64,000 nt of DNA. Source: Stutzerimonas stutzeri. GTDB taxonomy: Bacteria > Pseudomonadota > Gammaproteobacteria > Pseudomonadales > Pseudomonadaceae. The notes beneath the pieces are model-generated. The model made no database searches. It saw only the letters and a list, made by a program, of their open reading frames with translations, and had not been told where the DNA came from. Each line of letters begins with the position of its first letter. Position 1 is the first letter of the stretch. The translations under genes and the position numbers were made by a program. The DNA is taken from positions 1-64,000 of the forward strand of contig NZ_JAAMQZ010000027.1 in NCBI RefSeq assembly GCF_013522825.1, in the 5' to 3' direction. Shown here in pieces: positions 53,264-62,697 of the stretch.

Positions 53264-55036
53264 TTAGAACTGCTCTTCGTCGAGTGCCATGGTGCTTTCG
53301 CTGCCAGCCAGCACGCTGGTCAGCAGCGCGCGGGTGCGCGGCAACAGGTGCTCGGCGTAGAAACGCGCGGTGACCAGCTTGACCTCGAGAAACATCGGAT
53401 CGCCGCGCCCGGCGTCTAGGGCGGTCGCGGCGGCCAGCGCCGAGCGGGCCATGGCCCAGCCGCCACAGAGATAACCAAGCAGCATCAGAACGTTGAAGGC
53501 AACACTGCCGGATAGCGCGGGATCATCGGCAGCGCCGTCGAGCAGGTGCTGGCGAGCCTGGCGTGCAGCATCCAGCGCTTCGGCCAGCGGTCCGGCAAGC
53601 AATGCGCAACGCGAATCGTGGCGCAGCTCGCCGAGGGTCGTCTCGATTTCGTCGAGCAGCCCGGCGAGCAGCGCGCCGCCGTTGGCCAGGATCTTGCGAC
53701 CGACCAGGTCCATCGCCTGCACACCGCTGGTGCCCTCGTAGATCGGCAGGATGCGCGCGTCCCGGAAGTGTCGCGCCACGCCGGTTTCCTCGACATAGCC
53801 CATACCGCCGTGGACTTGGATGGCCAGCGAGGTGACCTCCTGCGCCATCTCGGTCAACCAGCCCTTGATGATCGGCGTGTACAGCTCCACCCGCCCCTGC
53901 GCACGCGCGGCATCGGCGGTTGCATGGCGGGCGCGGTCCAGCCCGGCCGAGGCGATCAGCGCCAGGGCGCGCATGGCCTCGGTGGAAGCCTTCATCTGCA
54001 TGAGCATGCGCCGCACATCGGGGAAATGGATGATCGGGTAGCGGCTGCCGTCGCGGCTGGTGCCCTGCAGACGCTCGCGGGCATAAGCTCGGGCGTCCTG
54101 CCAGGCGCGCTCGGCGATCGCCAGGCCCTGCAGGCCGACGGCCTGGCGCGCATGGTTCATCATGGTGAACATGCAGGCCAGGCCCGAGTGTGGCGCGCCG
54201 ATCAGGTAACCGATAGCGCCGCCCTGGTCGCCAAAGCTCATGGTGCAGGTGGGACTGGCATGGATGCCCAGCTTGTGCTCCAGCGACACACAACGCACGT
54301 CGTTGCGCTCGCCGGGTTCCCCCGCCGCATCAGGCAGGTACTTGGGCACCAGGAACAGCGAGATGCCCTTGACTCCGGCGGGAGCACCCGGCAGGCGAGC
54401 CAGCACCAGATGAATCACGTTGGACGTCATCTGATGGTCGCCCCAGCTGATGAAGATCTTCTGCCCGCTGATGCGGTAGTGGTCGCCTTCAGGCACGGCA
54501 CGGCTCTTCACCGCGGCGAGATCCGTGCCGGCATCCGGCTCGGTGAGGTTCATCGTACCGGCCCATTCGCCGCTCACCAGCCGGGGCAGGTAGAGCGCCT
54601 GCAATTCGGGTGCAGCGTGGTGAAGCAGCGCCTCGACAGCCCCCAGGGTCAGCAGCGGGCACAACGCGAAGGACATGTTCGCCGCATGCCAGACCTCGCT
54701 CACCGCAGTGCCGAGCACGTTGGGCAACGCCTGGCCGCCGAAGGCCTCGGGCGCGGTGAGCGAGCACCAGCCGCTTGCGCTGAACAGCTTGTAGGCTTCG
54801 GCGAACCCCGGAGCTTCCCTGACGCCCTCTTCAGTCAGGCGCACGCCCTCGCGGTCACCCACGGCGTTGAGTGGCGCCAGCACTTCGGCGCCCAGTTTGC
54901 CGGCTTCAGCCAGCACCGCCGCCGCCAGTTCGCCACTGACCTCCGTGAGGCCGAGATCGGTGCACAGGCGATCGAAGCCCAGCACTTCGTCGAGGACGAA
55001 TTCGGTGTCACGGTATGGATGGATGTAATCGGCCAT
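53264..55036 (-). CDS. Long-form acyl-CoA dehydrogenase
   Basis: First oxidation step of beta-oxidation, donating electrons to ETF. The 590-residue protein belongs to the long class with a C-terminal extension (DmdC/FadE-like), about 200 residues longer than short/medium-chain enzymes. It has [19 protein letters not shown] near 162-180, KIFISWGDH, and the catalytic glutamate in [12 protein letters not shown] (Glu434). The substrate chain length cannot be read from sequence; similarity to methylmercaptopropionyl-CoA dehydrogenases leaves that substrate open. Confidence 0.9.
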   Translation of the reverse strand: MADYIHPYRDTEFVLDEVLGFDRLCTDLGLTEVSGELAAAVLAEAGKLGAEVLAPLNAVGDREGVRLTEEGVREAPGFAEAYKLFSASGWCSLTAPEAFGGQALPNVLGTAVSEVWHAANMSFALCPLLTLGAVEALLHHAAPELQALYLPRLVSGEWAGTMNLTEPDAGTDLAAVKSRAVPEGDHYRISGQKIFISWGDHQMTSNVIHLVLARLPGAPAGVKGISLFLVPKYLPDAAGEPGERNDVRCVSLEHKLGIHASPTCTMSFGDQGGAIGYLIGAPHSGLACMFTMMNHARQAVGLQGLAIAERAWQDARAYARERLQGTSRDGSRYPIIHFPDVRRMLMQMKASTEAMRALALIASAGLDRARHATADAARAQGRVELYTPIIKGWLTEMAQEVTSLAIQVHGGMGYVEETGVARHFRDARILPIYEGTSGVQAMDLVGRKILANGGALLAGLLDEIETTLGELRHDSRCALLAGPLAEALDAARQARQHLLDGAADDPALSGSVAFNVLMLLGYLCGGWAMARSALAAATALDAGRGDPMFLEVKLVTARFYAEHLLPRTRALLTSVLAGSESTMALDEEQF

Positions 55037-55056
55037 TGTGATGGTCCTCGTGTCGC

Positions 55057-57162
55057 TCAGTAGTAGCGCTGGCCGGTCTGCAGCCGGGCGCGGAAGTCAT
55101 CGGTCAGCCTGTACAGTCCGCCGTGACGCGCATGGCGCTCGGCGCGGGCGGCGAACTCGGCCAGCCCCAGGTTCTGGATGTAGCGCAGCGCGCCGCCGCG
55201 AAAGCGCGGAAAACCCAGGCCCAGCACCAGCCCCATGTCGGCCTCCTCGGCACTGGCGACGATGCCTTCCTCCAGGCAGCGCAGCGTTTCCAGGCAGAGC
55301 GGAATCATCATGCGGTCGACGATATCCGCATCGCTGATTTCAGCGTCCGGCGCACCCAGCAGCGCGCAGGCATCGGCGGACGGTTCGCGCTGGCGCCGGC
55401 GCTGCTCATCGCTGCCGTAGAGATAGAAGCCACGGCCATTCTTCTGCCCCAGGCAACCGGCACCGAGCAGACGCTCCACCACCGGTTCGCCATCGTGCCC
55501 CATACGCGCCGGATAGCCCTGCTGCAACACCCGGTCGGCGTGGACCATGGTGTCCAGACCGATCACATCGGCCAGGTACGCCGGCCCCATGGGCCAACCG
55601 AAGGCTTCCATCACCCGGTCGATGCGCACGAAGTCGACACCGTCCGCAAGCAGGCGGTTGAAGCCGTTGAAGTAGGGAAACAGCACGCGATTGACCAGAA
55701 AGCCCGGGCAGTCACGCACCACGATGGGCGTCTTGCCCAGCGCCAGGGCGAAGGCCACGGTCCGGGCCAGCGTGGCGTCGCTGGTGCAGCGCCCACGGAT
55801 GACCTCCACCAGCGGCATCTGCGGCACCGGGTTGAAGAAATGCATGCCGCAGAAGCGCTCGGGCCGGGCCAGACCCTCGGCCAGGCGGTCGATGGAAATG
55901 GTCGAAGTATTGGACGCCAGCACCGCATCGTCGGCGATCATCCGCTCGGCTTCGGCCAGCACCGCGGCCTTGATGTCCGCGCGCTCGACCACCGCCTCCA
56001 CCACCAGTTCGGCTTCGGCGAAGCCTTGCCAGTCCAGCGTCGGGGTGATGCACGCCAGTGCTCGCGCCTTGCCTGCCTCGTCCATCCGGCCCTTGGCGAT
56101 CTGCCGGTCCAACTGGCCGCCAGCGGTGTGCATGCCCAGTTCCAGCGCCTCGGCGCGGATGTCCTTCATCAGGATCGGCGTGCCGCGACTGGCGGCCTGG
56201 TAGGCGATGCCGCCGCCCATGATGCCGGCACCGAGCATCGCCGCCTTGCGGACCGGCGTGGAGCCCTGGGCGTACTGCCGGGCCTGCCTGCGCACCGCCT
56301 GATCGGCGAGAAACAAGCCCACCAACGCGGCGGCCTCGGGGCTGTGCGCCAGGCGCACGAAGGTATCGCGCTCGACGGCCTGTGCCTCGTTCGCCGGCAG
56401 CGTGGCCTGCGCCGGGGCCGCGGAAAGGATCGCCAGGGCCGCCGGGTAGCGCGGATCCAGCCGGTCGCCGCGCGTCGCAAGTCCGTCCGGCAGCGGCAGC
56501 GGCTCCTGCTTGCGCGACCGCAAGGCCTGCCAGTCATTGCCTTCGGCCAGTTGCCGCAACAGCACCAGCGCCTCGTCGTGCAGTGCCTCGGGCGCGGCGA
56601 GCCGGTCCACCGCGCCGGTCGCCAGCGCCTCCTCGGCCTTGCGCGGCTGGCCATCGAGCATCCAGTCCAGCGCCGATGCCACGCCGATCAGCCTTGGCAG
56701 GCGAACCGTGCCGCCGAAGCCCGGACAGATGCCCAGCGTGACCTCCGGCAGTCCGATCCGCGCATCCGCTGCCAGCACCCGGCAATCGGTCGTCAGCGCC
56801 AGCTCCAGCCCGCCCCCCAGGGCCAGGCCGTTGATTGCCGTGACGCTCGGACAGGGCAGCGCCTGTATCCGCTCGAAAAGGCTCTGTGCCTGTTCCAGCC
56901 AACGTCGCTGGTCAGCCTCGCCAGAGGCGAACAGCGCGGGGAACTCGGTGATGTCCGCACCGACCACGAACGCCGCTTTGTCGCTGCGCAACAGCAGGCC
57001 ACGCACCGGCTCGCGTTCGAGCAGAGCCACGGCTGCGGCCAGGTCATCCATCGTGGCGCGGTCCAGCTTGTTCACCGTCGAACCTTGCAGGTCGAGCACC
57101 AGCTCGACAATGCCGTCTTCGAGACGCTCCAGACGCAAGGCCCGGCCTTGAGAGGCCACCAT
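55057..57162 (-). CDS. fadB: Enoyl-CoA hydratase / 3-hydroxyacyl-CoA dehydrogenase (FadB-type)
   Basis: Bifunctional beta-oxidation enzyme. The 701-residue protein has an N-terminal crotonase domain (about 5-190) with Glu120 (GGGLELAL) and Glu140 (GLPEVTLG) matching the FadB catalytic pair, then an NAD-binding Rossmann motif MLGAGIMGGGIA (309-320) and HFFNPVPQMPLVEVI in the dehydrogenase part. ATG 57162 overlaps the thiolase stop by one base; a longer in-frame extension to 57555 lies wholly inside the thiolase gene and is rejected. Confidence 0.95.
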   Translation of the reverse strand: MVASQGRALRLERLEDGIVELVLDLQGSTVNKLDRATMDDLAAAVALLEREPVRGLLLRSDKAAFVVGADITEFPALFASGEADQRRWLEQAQSLFERIQALPCPSVTAINGLALGGGLELALTTDCRVLAADARIGLPEVTLGICPGFGGTVRLPRLIGVASALDWMLDGQPRKAEEALATGAVDRLAAPEALHDEALVLLRQLAEGNDWQALRSRKQEPLPLPDGLATRGDRLDPRYPAALAILSAAPAQATLPANEAQAVERDTFVRLAHSPEAAALVGLFLADQAVRRQARQYAQGSTPVRKAAMLGAGIMGGGIAYQAASRGTPILMKDIRAEALELGMHTAGGQLDRQIAKGRMDEAGKARALACITPTLDWQGFAEAELVVEAVVERADIKAAVLAEAERMIADDAVLASNTSTISIDRLAEGLARPERFCGMHFFNPVPQMPLVEVIRGRCTSDATLARTVAFALALGKTPIVVRDCPGFLVNRVLFPYFNGFNRLLADGVDFVRIDRVMEAFGWPMGPAYLADVIGLDTMVHADRVLQQGYPARMGHDGEPVVERLLGAGCLGQKNGRGFYLYGSDEQRRRQREPSADACALLGAPDAEISDADIVDRMMIPLCLETLRCLEEGIVASAEEADMGLVLGLGFPRFRGGALRYIQNLGLAEFAARAERHARHGGLYRLTDDFRARLQTGQRYY

Positions 57163-58349
57163 CAGAGTCGCTCCAGCAGCGCGGCGATGCCCTGCCCACC
57201 GCCGATACACAGGCTGACCACGGCGAACCGCCCGCCAGTGCGCTGCAACTCGTGCACGGCCTTGACCATCAGGATGGCACCGGTGGCACCGATCGGATGG
57301 CCGAGCGAAATACCACTGCCGTTGGGATTGACCTTCTCTGGCGGCAGCTCGAGTTGCTGCGTGACCGCCAGCGCCTGGGCGGCGAAAGCCTCGTTCAGTT
57401 CGAAGAAATCGATGTCGTGGATACCCAGGCCATTGCGCGCCAGCAACTCGCGCACTGCCGGCACCGGGCCGATGCCCATGATGTCCGGCGCGACGCCAGC
57501 CACCTGGTAGTCCACCAGCCGTGCCAGCAGGCGTTGGCCGCTCGCCTCGGCGCATTCGCGGTCCATCAGCAGCAGGGCGGCAGCCGCGTCGTTGAGGCCG
57601 GAAGCATTACCGGCGGTAACGGTGCCCCCTTCGCGCTTGAACGCCGGGCGCAGGGCGGCAAGCTCATCGGGGGTGCAGTCGTGGCGAACATGCTCGTCCG
57701 TGTCGAACAGGCGGCTGCCCTTGCGGCTCTTCAGTTCCAGCGGGACGATCTGGCCGCCGAAGCGCCCCTCGGCGATGGCCCTGGCGGCACGTCGGTGACT
57801 CTCCAGCGCCAGGCCGTCCTGCTGCTCACGCGTGATTCCGTAGCGTTCGGCCAGGTTTTCGGCGGTGATGCCCATGTGGTATCGGTTGATCGGGCAGGTC
57901 AGTGCGCCGACCACCATATCGAGTATCGCCCCGTCACCCAAGCGCTGTCCGAAGCGCGCAGCAGGTAACAGGTAGGGGGCGCAGCTCATGGACTCCGCAC
58001 CACCGGCGACAGCGGCTTCGCACACACCCAGCTGGATCTGCTGCGCAGCGCTGATGACCGCCTGCAGCCCGCTGCCGCACAAGCGGTTGACCGCCATGGC
58101 GACACTGCTGTCCGGCAGGCCGCCCTCCAGTGCGGCGACCCTGGGCAGATAGAGATCACGCGGTTCGCTGGCCAGCACGTTGCCGAACACGCAGTGGCCA
58201 ACGCGCAACGGATCAACGCCAGAACGCTTGACCAATTCGGCAACCACATGAGCTGCCAGTTCGCTGGGACGGCGGTCCTTGAGGGCACCGCCAAAATCTC
58301 CGATCGCCGTGCGCAAGGCGCTGGTGATCACCACCTCTCGTAATTGCAT
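57162..58349 (-). CDS. fadA: Acetyl-CoA C-acyltransferase (3-ketoacyl-CoA thiolase)
   Basis: Thiolytic last step of beta-oxidation. The 395-residue protein has the nucleophile Cys91 (NRLCGSGLQAV), His351 (NPNGSGISLGHPIGATG) and Cys381 (VSLCIGGGQG). First gene of the fadA-fadB-acyl-CoA dehydrogenase-etfB-etfA operon and divergent from the AraC-type regulator. The thiolase-first order differs from the classic fadBA order. Confidence 0.93.
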   Translation of the reverse strand: MQLREVVITSALRTAIGDFGGALKDRRPSELAAHVVAELVKRSGVDPLRVGHCVFGNVLASEPRDLYLPRVAALEGGLPDSSVAMAVNRLCGSGLQAVISAAQQIQLGVCEAAVAGGAESMSCAPYLLPAARFGQRLGDGAILDMVVGALTCPINRYHMGITAENLAERYGITREQQDGLALESHRRAARAIAEGRFGGQIVPLELKSRKGSRLFDTDEHVRHDCTPDELAALRPAFKREGGTVTAGNASGLNDAAAALLLMDRECAEASGQRLLARLVDYQVAGVAPDIMGIGPVPAVRELLARNGLGIHDIDFFELNEAFAAQALAVTQQLELPPEKVNPNGSGISLGHPIGATGAILMVKAVHELQRTGGRFAVVSLCIGGGQGIAALLERL

Positions 58350-58536
58350 GGAAGGTTTCCTGCTCGGGTATAGTTGCCGGGCAGAGCGGGCTGAGGCGCG
58401 ACAGCGTTTGCAAAGCAGGCCAGTCGCGTCGTTTCCCGCTCCTGTTATCGGCGTCTAGCTTGCGCCCGGGCGTTGCCGCCAGCCATAACCAAAGCAGCCC
58501 ATTACTTGACATAAACGGACAATCCACGAGACACCC

Positions 58537-59550
58537 ATGGCCTATGAGGGTTACAGCATTTCCGTCCACTTCGCCCGCACGGCCATCGCCGCGGCCCGGC
58601 GCAGCGGGCTGGATGAGCATGCACTGTTGCAGGAAGCCGGCATCGGTCGCCGGCTGCTCGACAATCCCCAACTGCGCATCACCTCCCTGCAGTTCAGCCG
58701 GTTGATGCTGGCCCTTTGGCGTGTCGGAGACGACGAATTCATGGGGCTGGCGCCCTACCGCAGCCGCCATGGAGTATTCGCCCTGATGGCCCGTCAGGTG
58801 ATCGGTTGCCACCGTCTGGCGTCGGTGTATTACCGCCTGGCGCGCTTTTACAGCCTGGTCAACGACTCGTTGCGACTGGAGCTGACCACGAACGGCGCGC
58901 AGGCGGCGCTCGCCATGCGTCTGACGGCGCCCGAGCGCGACCCCGAGCATTTGCTGCGCGAAGTCTTCCTGCTGCTCTGGCATCGCTTCGCCAGTTGGCT
59001 GGTAGGCCAGCGCATCGGCTTGCAGGAAGTGCACCTCGACTATCCCGAACCTTCCAACCATGCCGAATACCGGCTGATGTTCCCCTGCCCGGCACGTTTC
59101 TCGATGCCCGATTGCCGCCTGGTGATGGACGCCGCCTGCCTGGACATGCCGGTGGTGCAAACACCCGCCACACTGCGTGCGCACCTGCAGCGGGCGCCGT
59201 TGGAGTGGTTCACGCGACCGTCCTACCAGGCTGCCTGCACCCGCAGCGTCAGCGACCTGCTCCAGCACGACGGCGCATTCCGCGACCTCGGCATAGAAGC
59301 CGTAGCCGACGTGCTGCACCTCACCGAACGCACGCTACGTCGCCGCCTGCGGCTGGAAGGCACGCGCTTCCAGGCGCTCAAGGATGGCTTGCGCCGCGAC
59401 CTGGCCATTCACCATCTCAACCAGACCGGCCTGCCGATCAGCGAAATCGCCCAGCGCCTGGGCTTCTCCGAGGCCTCGGCCTTCACCCGCGCGTTTCGCC
59501 AGTGGACCGGGGAAAGCCCACGGGCCTACCGGGATGCGGCGCGGGCGTAA
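58537..59550 (+). CDS. AraC-family regulator (Arabinose_bd / OruR-like)
   Basis: A 337-residue protein with an N-terminal PF12625-type domain (about 20-210) of the kind found in OruR and MmsR, and a C-terminal AraC helix-turn-helix (about 245-335, VLHLTERTLRRRLRLEGTRFQALKDGLRRDLAIHHL...PISEIAQRLGFSEASAFTRAFRQWTGESPRAYR). It is divergent from the beta-oxidation operon, with a 187-nt shared intergenic region and no obvious dyad. Probably the local activator, with an acyl or carboxylic effector. Confidence 0.88.
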   Translation: MAYEGYSISVHFARTAIAAARRSGLDEHALLQEAGIGRRLLDNPQLRITSLQFSRLMLALWRVGDDEFMGLAPYRSRHGVFALMARQVIGCHRLASVYYRLARFYSLVNDSLRLELTTNGAQAALAMRLTAPERDPEHLLREVFLLLWHRFASWLVGQRIGLQEVHLDYPEPSNHAEYRLMFPCPARFSMPDCRLVMDAACLDMPVVQTPATLRAHLQRAPLEWFTRPSYQAACTRSVSDLLQHDGAFRDLGIEAVADVLHLTERTLRRRLRLEGTRFQALKDGLRRDLAIHHLNQTGLPISEIAQRLGFSEASAFTRAFRQWTGESPRAYRDAARA

Positions 59551-59595
59551 GCGGCACACGGGATTGCGGGAAGCATCGGCGCACGACGCAGGCCC

Positions 59596-60234
59596 TTATC
59601 CCCGCAACCGCAAGGGGTCCACCAGCCGCGCGGCGATGGCCATGCCGACCAGATCGGCGAGCCGCTCGGCCTGCATGCGTTTCATCACCCGTGAGCGATA
59701 GAGATCGACGGTCTTGATACTGATATCCAGTTGCCGGGCGATTTCCTTGGTGGTGAAGCCCTGCACCAGTGGCAGCAATACGTCGCGCTCGCGCTGGGTG
59801 AGGCTGTCCAGGCGCTCCTGCAGGCTGGCGCGCTCGCCATCGGCGACGCGACGCTCGTCGCGGCTGAGCGCCTGCTGAACGCTGTCGAGCAGCAACTGCT
59901 GGTTATAGGGTTTCTCGATGAAGTCCACCGCGCCGGCCTTGAACGCGCGGACCACGATGGGCACGTCGGCATGCCCGCTGACGAAAATCACCGGCAAGTC
60001 CAGCCCCCGCGCGCCCAGCGCCTCCTGCACCTGCAGCCCGCCCATGCCGGGCATGCGCACATCCAGCAGCACGCAGGCGTTGCCGTTGGCATCGCAGGCC
60101 TCGAGAAAGTCCCGGCCACTGGTGAAAGGCATGGCCCGCAGCCCCACCGACTCCAGCAGCCAGACCGTGGAGTCGAGCATGCCCTGGTCGTCATCCACGA
60201 CGTAGACCACCTGCTCCTGAGCGTCGTTCATCAT
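59596..60234 (-). CDS. FixJ/NarL-type response regulator
   Basis: Two-component DNA-binding regulator, 212 residues. The receiver domain has the acidic pocket DDD near 14-16, phospho-acceptor Asp58 (CVLLDVRMPG), Ser86 and Lys108 (FIEKPYN). The C-terminal LuxR helix-turn-helix is LTQRERDVLLPLVQGFTTKEIARQLDISIKTVDLYRSRVMKRM. ATG 60234 or 60231 follows GAGGA; the first overlaps the kinase stop. It is convergent with the AraC gene. Confidence 0.9.
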   Translation of the reverse strand: MMNDAQEQVVYVVDDDQGMLDSTVWLLESVGLRAMPFTSGRDFLEACDANGNACVLLDVRMPGMGGLQVQEALGARGLDLPVIFVSGHADVPIVVRAFKAGAVDFIEKPYNQQLLLDSVQQALSRDERRVADGERASLQERLDSLTQRERDVLLPLVQGFTTKEIARQLDISIKTVDLYRSRVMKRMQAERLADLVGMAIAARLVDPLRLRG

Positions 60235-62504
60235 TGTTCCTCTGTTGTTGTTATTGTCTTGACCGGCAAGCGGCAGCGCATGCACAGACCGCCCTCCTCG
60301 CCGGGGCGCCCCTCCAGTGCCCCGCCGAACCCCTCGATGATGCTGCGACTCATCGGCAACCCCAGGCCGAGGCCGTCGGGCTTGCGCGTGAAGAACGGGG
60401 TGAAGGCCTGTTCCAGCTCGCGCTCATCGAGCCCGGCCCCCTGGTCCTGCACGTCCAGCAACAGTTCGCCAGCCTCGTGCCTGGCGCGCAATACGATACG
60501 CGAGGGCCGCCCCAGATGCGCCTCGCGGTTGGCCTCGATGGCATTACGCAGAAGATTGATCAGTACCTGTTCGAGCAGTACGCGATCGGCGCATACCGGT
60601 GGCAGGTCGGCTGCCAGGCGCTGCTCGACGGTCACCTGGGCCGCCGCCGTCTCCCAGGCACAGAGACGCACCGCATCGCGCGCGACCTCGCCCACGTCGA
60701 GCGGCTGCACGAGCCGCTGCCCCTTGCGCAGGAACGCACGCAGGCGCTTGATCACTTCCGAGGCGTGGTTGGCATGCTCGGTGATGCGCTCCAGCCCCTG
60801 CGCCACGCGCTCGACCGCCTGCGGATTGTCACCCAGGCTCTGCAGGTAGCGCTGGCTGGCACTGGCGTAGTTGACCACCGCGGCGAGTGGCTGGTTGATC
60901 TCGTGGGCGATGCCCGAAGCCAGTTCACCGAGCGTCACCAGGCGACCGGTATGCGCCAGTTCTTCCTGGTGACGCCGTTGCTGCGCCTCGCGCAGCTCAC
61001 GCTCGCTCATGTCGCGGGCGACCAGCGAGTAATAGCGCTCGCCGCCGGTGGTACGGTGCGTCAGCAGCACCAGCGAGACCGGCACCGAGGCGCCGACATC
61101 CTGTACCAGCAATCGGGCATCTGCGCTCCAGACGCCCTCGCGCTCGGCGGCAGCGCGCCCGGCGCCGCGCAACTGCTCCAAAGCCTCACTGTCGAACAGC
61201 GCCTCCAGGGCGGGCATCCGCCCCTCGGGCAGGCACAGGGTGCGGCGCGCAGCCGGGTTGAGATAGGTCACGCGGCCTTCGGCATCAATGAACAGCACCA
61301 GGTCGGTGTTCACTTCCACGACTTCGGACAGGCGTCGGCGATTCTCCTCCGCCTGTACCCGTGCAGTGATATCGCGCGAGACACTGACGACCTCCACCAC
61401 TGCACCGGTATAGGTTTCGCGGATGGCATGGCTGGCCGTTTCGAACCAGAGGTAATGACCGTCGCGGTGGCGCACACGATAGGTCATGGTGTGGTAGCCA
61501 TTCATTTCCAGCGCTTCACGGCTGCGCGCCAGTAAATGAACACGGTCTTCGGGATGCAGCAGCCCCTCCACAGGTTGTCCACGCAACTCCTCCGGCCAGA
61601 AACCGAGCAGTCGCCAGGCCGCGGGGGACGCGTCGAGGAAACGGCCATCCGGCGCATGGCGGGAAATCAGATCGGTGGTGTTCTCGGTGATCAGCCGGTA
61701 CAGACGCCGGGCGCGCGATGCCTCGCGTTCGGCCAGCACCTGTGCGGTCGCCTCGCGACAACGGGCCAGAACCCGCGCTTGCTGCGGATCGGGAATGAAT
61801 GTCCAGATCAGGATGCGCTCGCCGTACTCGGCCTCGACTGCCTCGATCGCGCGCCGCTGGGCCAGACAGGCATCCACCAGCGCAGCATGGTTGACGGGCA
61901 GGAAGTGCAGCAACTCGTCCATGGGCTGGTCGGCCAGCAGTGCCAGGAGTGCGGCGTTCAGCTCCAGCGGGCGCGCCTTGGCATCGAGCAGCAGGCTGGG
62001 TTGCGGGTCCAGGCCAAGCAGCGGGGAGCTGCGCGACAGCCCACCGGCACAGGCCAGCAGGCTCGCCAGCAGCTCACGCATCCAGCCCAGCCAGGGCAAT
62101 GCGGCGCCTTCGCGGGTGACGACCAGCAGCAGGCCGGAGCCCGTTTCGTCGAGTGCCAGCGCCAGCACGGCGCCCTGGTCGATACCGGCACGGCGCAGGC
62201 GCCCTGCCAGCCAGCAATCCAGCGCGCGAACCTGCGTCAGGTCGAGCACACCGCTGCTCTGGAGTCGCTCGTGCAACAGGCTGTCACTGGCCTGTAGCGG
62301 GTCTCCCTGGCCAGGCGGCAGATGCGCCTCGCTGCCTTCATGGGCATAGATTCCCGCCCCGGCCTGCCAGTTCAGGTAGTACGCCTGGCGCACCCCGGCG
62401 CAGCCGCGAAGAGCACGACAAAGGGCGTCGGCACGGGCACTCAGGGCTACCTGTTCGCGCTGCAGGCGCAACCAGGTATGCAGGCGAACGGGAGTCGAGC
62501 TCAT
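60231..62504 (-). CDS. Cytoplasmic PAS-domain sensor histidine kinase
   Basis: The 757-residue partner of the overlapping response regulator. No TM segment is visible. There is an uncharacterised N terminus (1-165), a PAS-like segment (about 168-255), a clear PAS/PAC (about 267-383, LITENTTDLISRHAPDGRFLDASPAAWRLLGF), a second PAS (about 395-500), a HisKA with phospho-His534 (GELASGIAHEINQPLAAV) and a HATPase with N654 (NLLRNAIEANR) and G boxes DQGAGL/GLGLGLP. The soluble multi-PAS form points to an internal metabolic or redox cue. Confidence 0.9.
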   Translation of the reverse strand: MSSTPVRLHTWLRLQREQVALSARADALCRALRGCAGVRQAYYLNWQAGAGIYAHEGSEAHLPPGQGDPLQASDSLLHERLQSSGVLDLTQVRALDCWLAGRLRRAGIDQGAVLALALDETGSGLLLVVTREGAALPWLGWMRELLASLLACAGGLSRSSPLLGLDPQPSLLLDAKARPLELNAALLALLADQPMDELLHFLPVNHAALVDACLAQRRAIEAVEAEYGERILIWTFIPDPQQARVLARCREATAQVLAEREASRARRLYRLITENTTDLISRHAPDGRFLDASPAAWRLLGFWPEELRGQPVEGLLHPEDRVHLLARSREALEMNGYHTMTYRVRHRDGHYLWFETASHAIRETYTGAVVEVVSVSRDITARVQAEENRRRLSEVVEVNTDLVLFIDAEGRVTYLNPAARRTLCLPEGRMPALEALFDSEALEQLRGAGRAAAEREGVWSADARLLVQDVGASVPVSLVLLTHRTTGGERYYSLVARDMSERELREAQQRRHQEELAHTGRLVTLGELASGIAHEINQPLAAVVNYASASQRYLQSLGDNPQAVERVAQGLERITEHANHASEVIKRLRAFLRKGQRLVQPLDVGEVARDAVRLCAWETAAAQVTVEQRLAADLPPVCADRVLLEQVLINLLRNAIEANREAHLGRPSRIVLRARHEAGELLLDVQDQGAGLDERELEQAFTPFFTRKPDGLGLGLPMSRSIIEGFGGALEGRPGEEGGLCMRCRLPVKTITTTEEQ

Positions 62505-62697
62505 GGATGATCCAGTTGCAGTGAGGGCTCTAGGATAATCCAGCCAGTCAGCCCTGCATCAAATATAGAACTATTACTATATATGCAGAGAAATACTTCC
62601 ATATATTTTCCGGATAACCTATAAACCCTCAACGCCCGGGCAATGCACTCGGGCTACGCAGAACAAGAGCTAATAATCAGCCAAGTGAGTATTTTGC
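62505..62697. promoter_or_regulatory. AT-rich divergent control region, kinase / acyl-CoA ligase
   Basis: This 193-nt gap holds a markedly AT-rich stretch at about 62560-62625 (ACTATTACTATATATGC, CCATATATTTTCC), unlike the surrounding DNA. It ends with ATAAACC, resembling a half-site for StyR/TodT-type regulators, and a small dyad GCCCG...CGGGC (62635-62654). An ARN-like run, AAC AAG AGC (62662-62670), precedes the ligase start. No -35/-10 pair is convincing. Confidence 0.4.

Noticed and set aside
57163..57555. 131-residue N-terminal extension of the FadB-type protein
   Set aside because: It lies entirely inside the thiolase gene in another frame, is Arg/Gly-rich shadow sequence, and the crotonase domain begins just after 57162.
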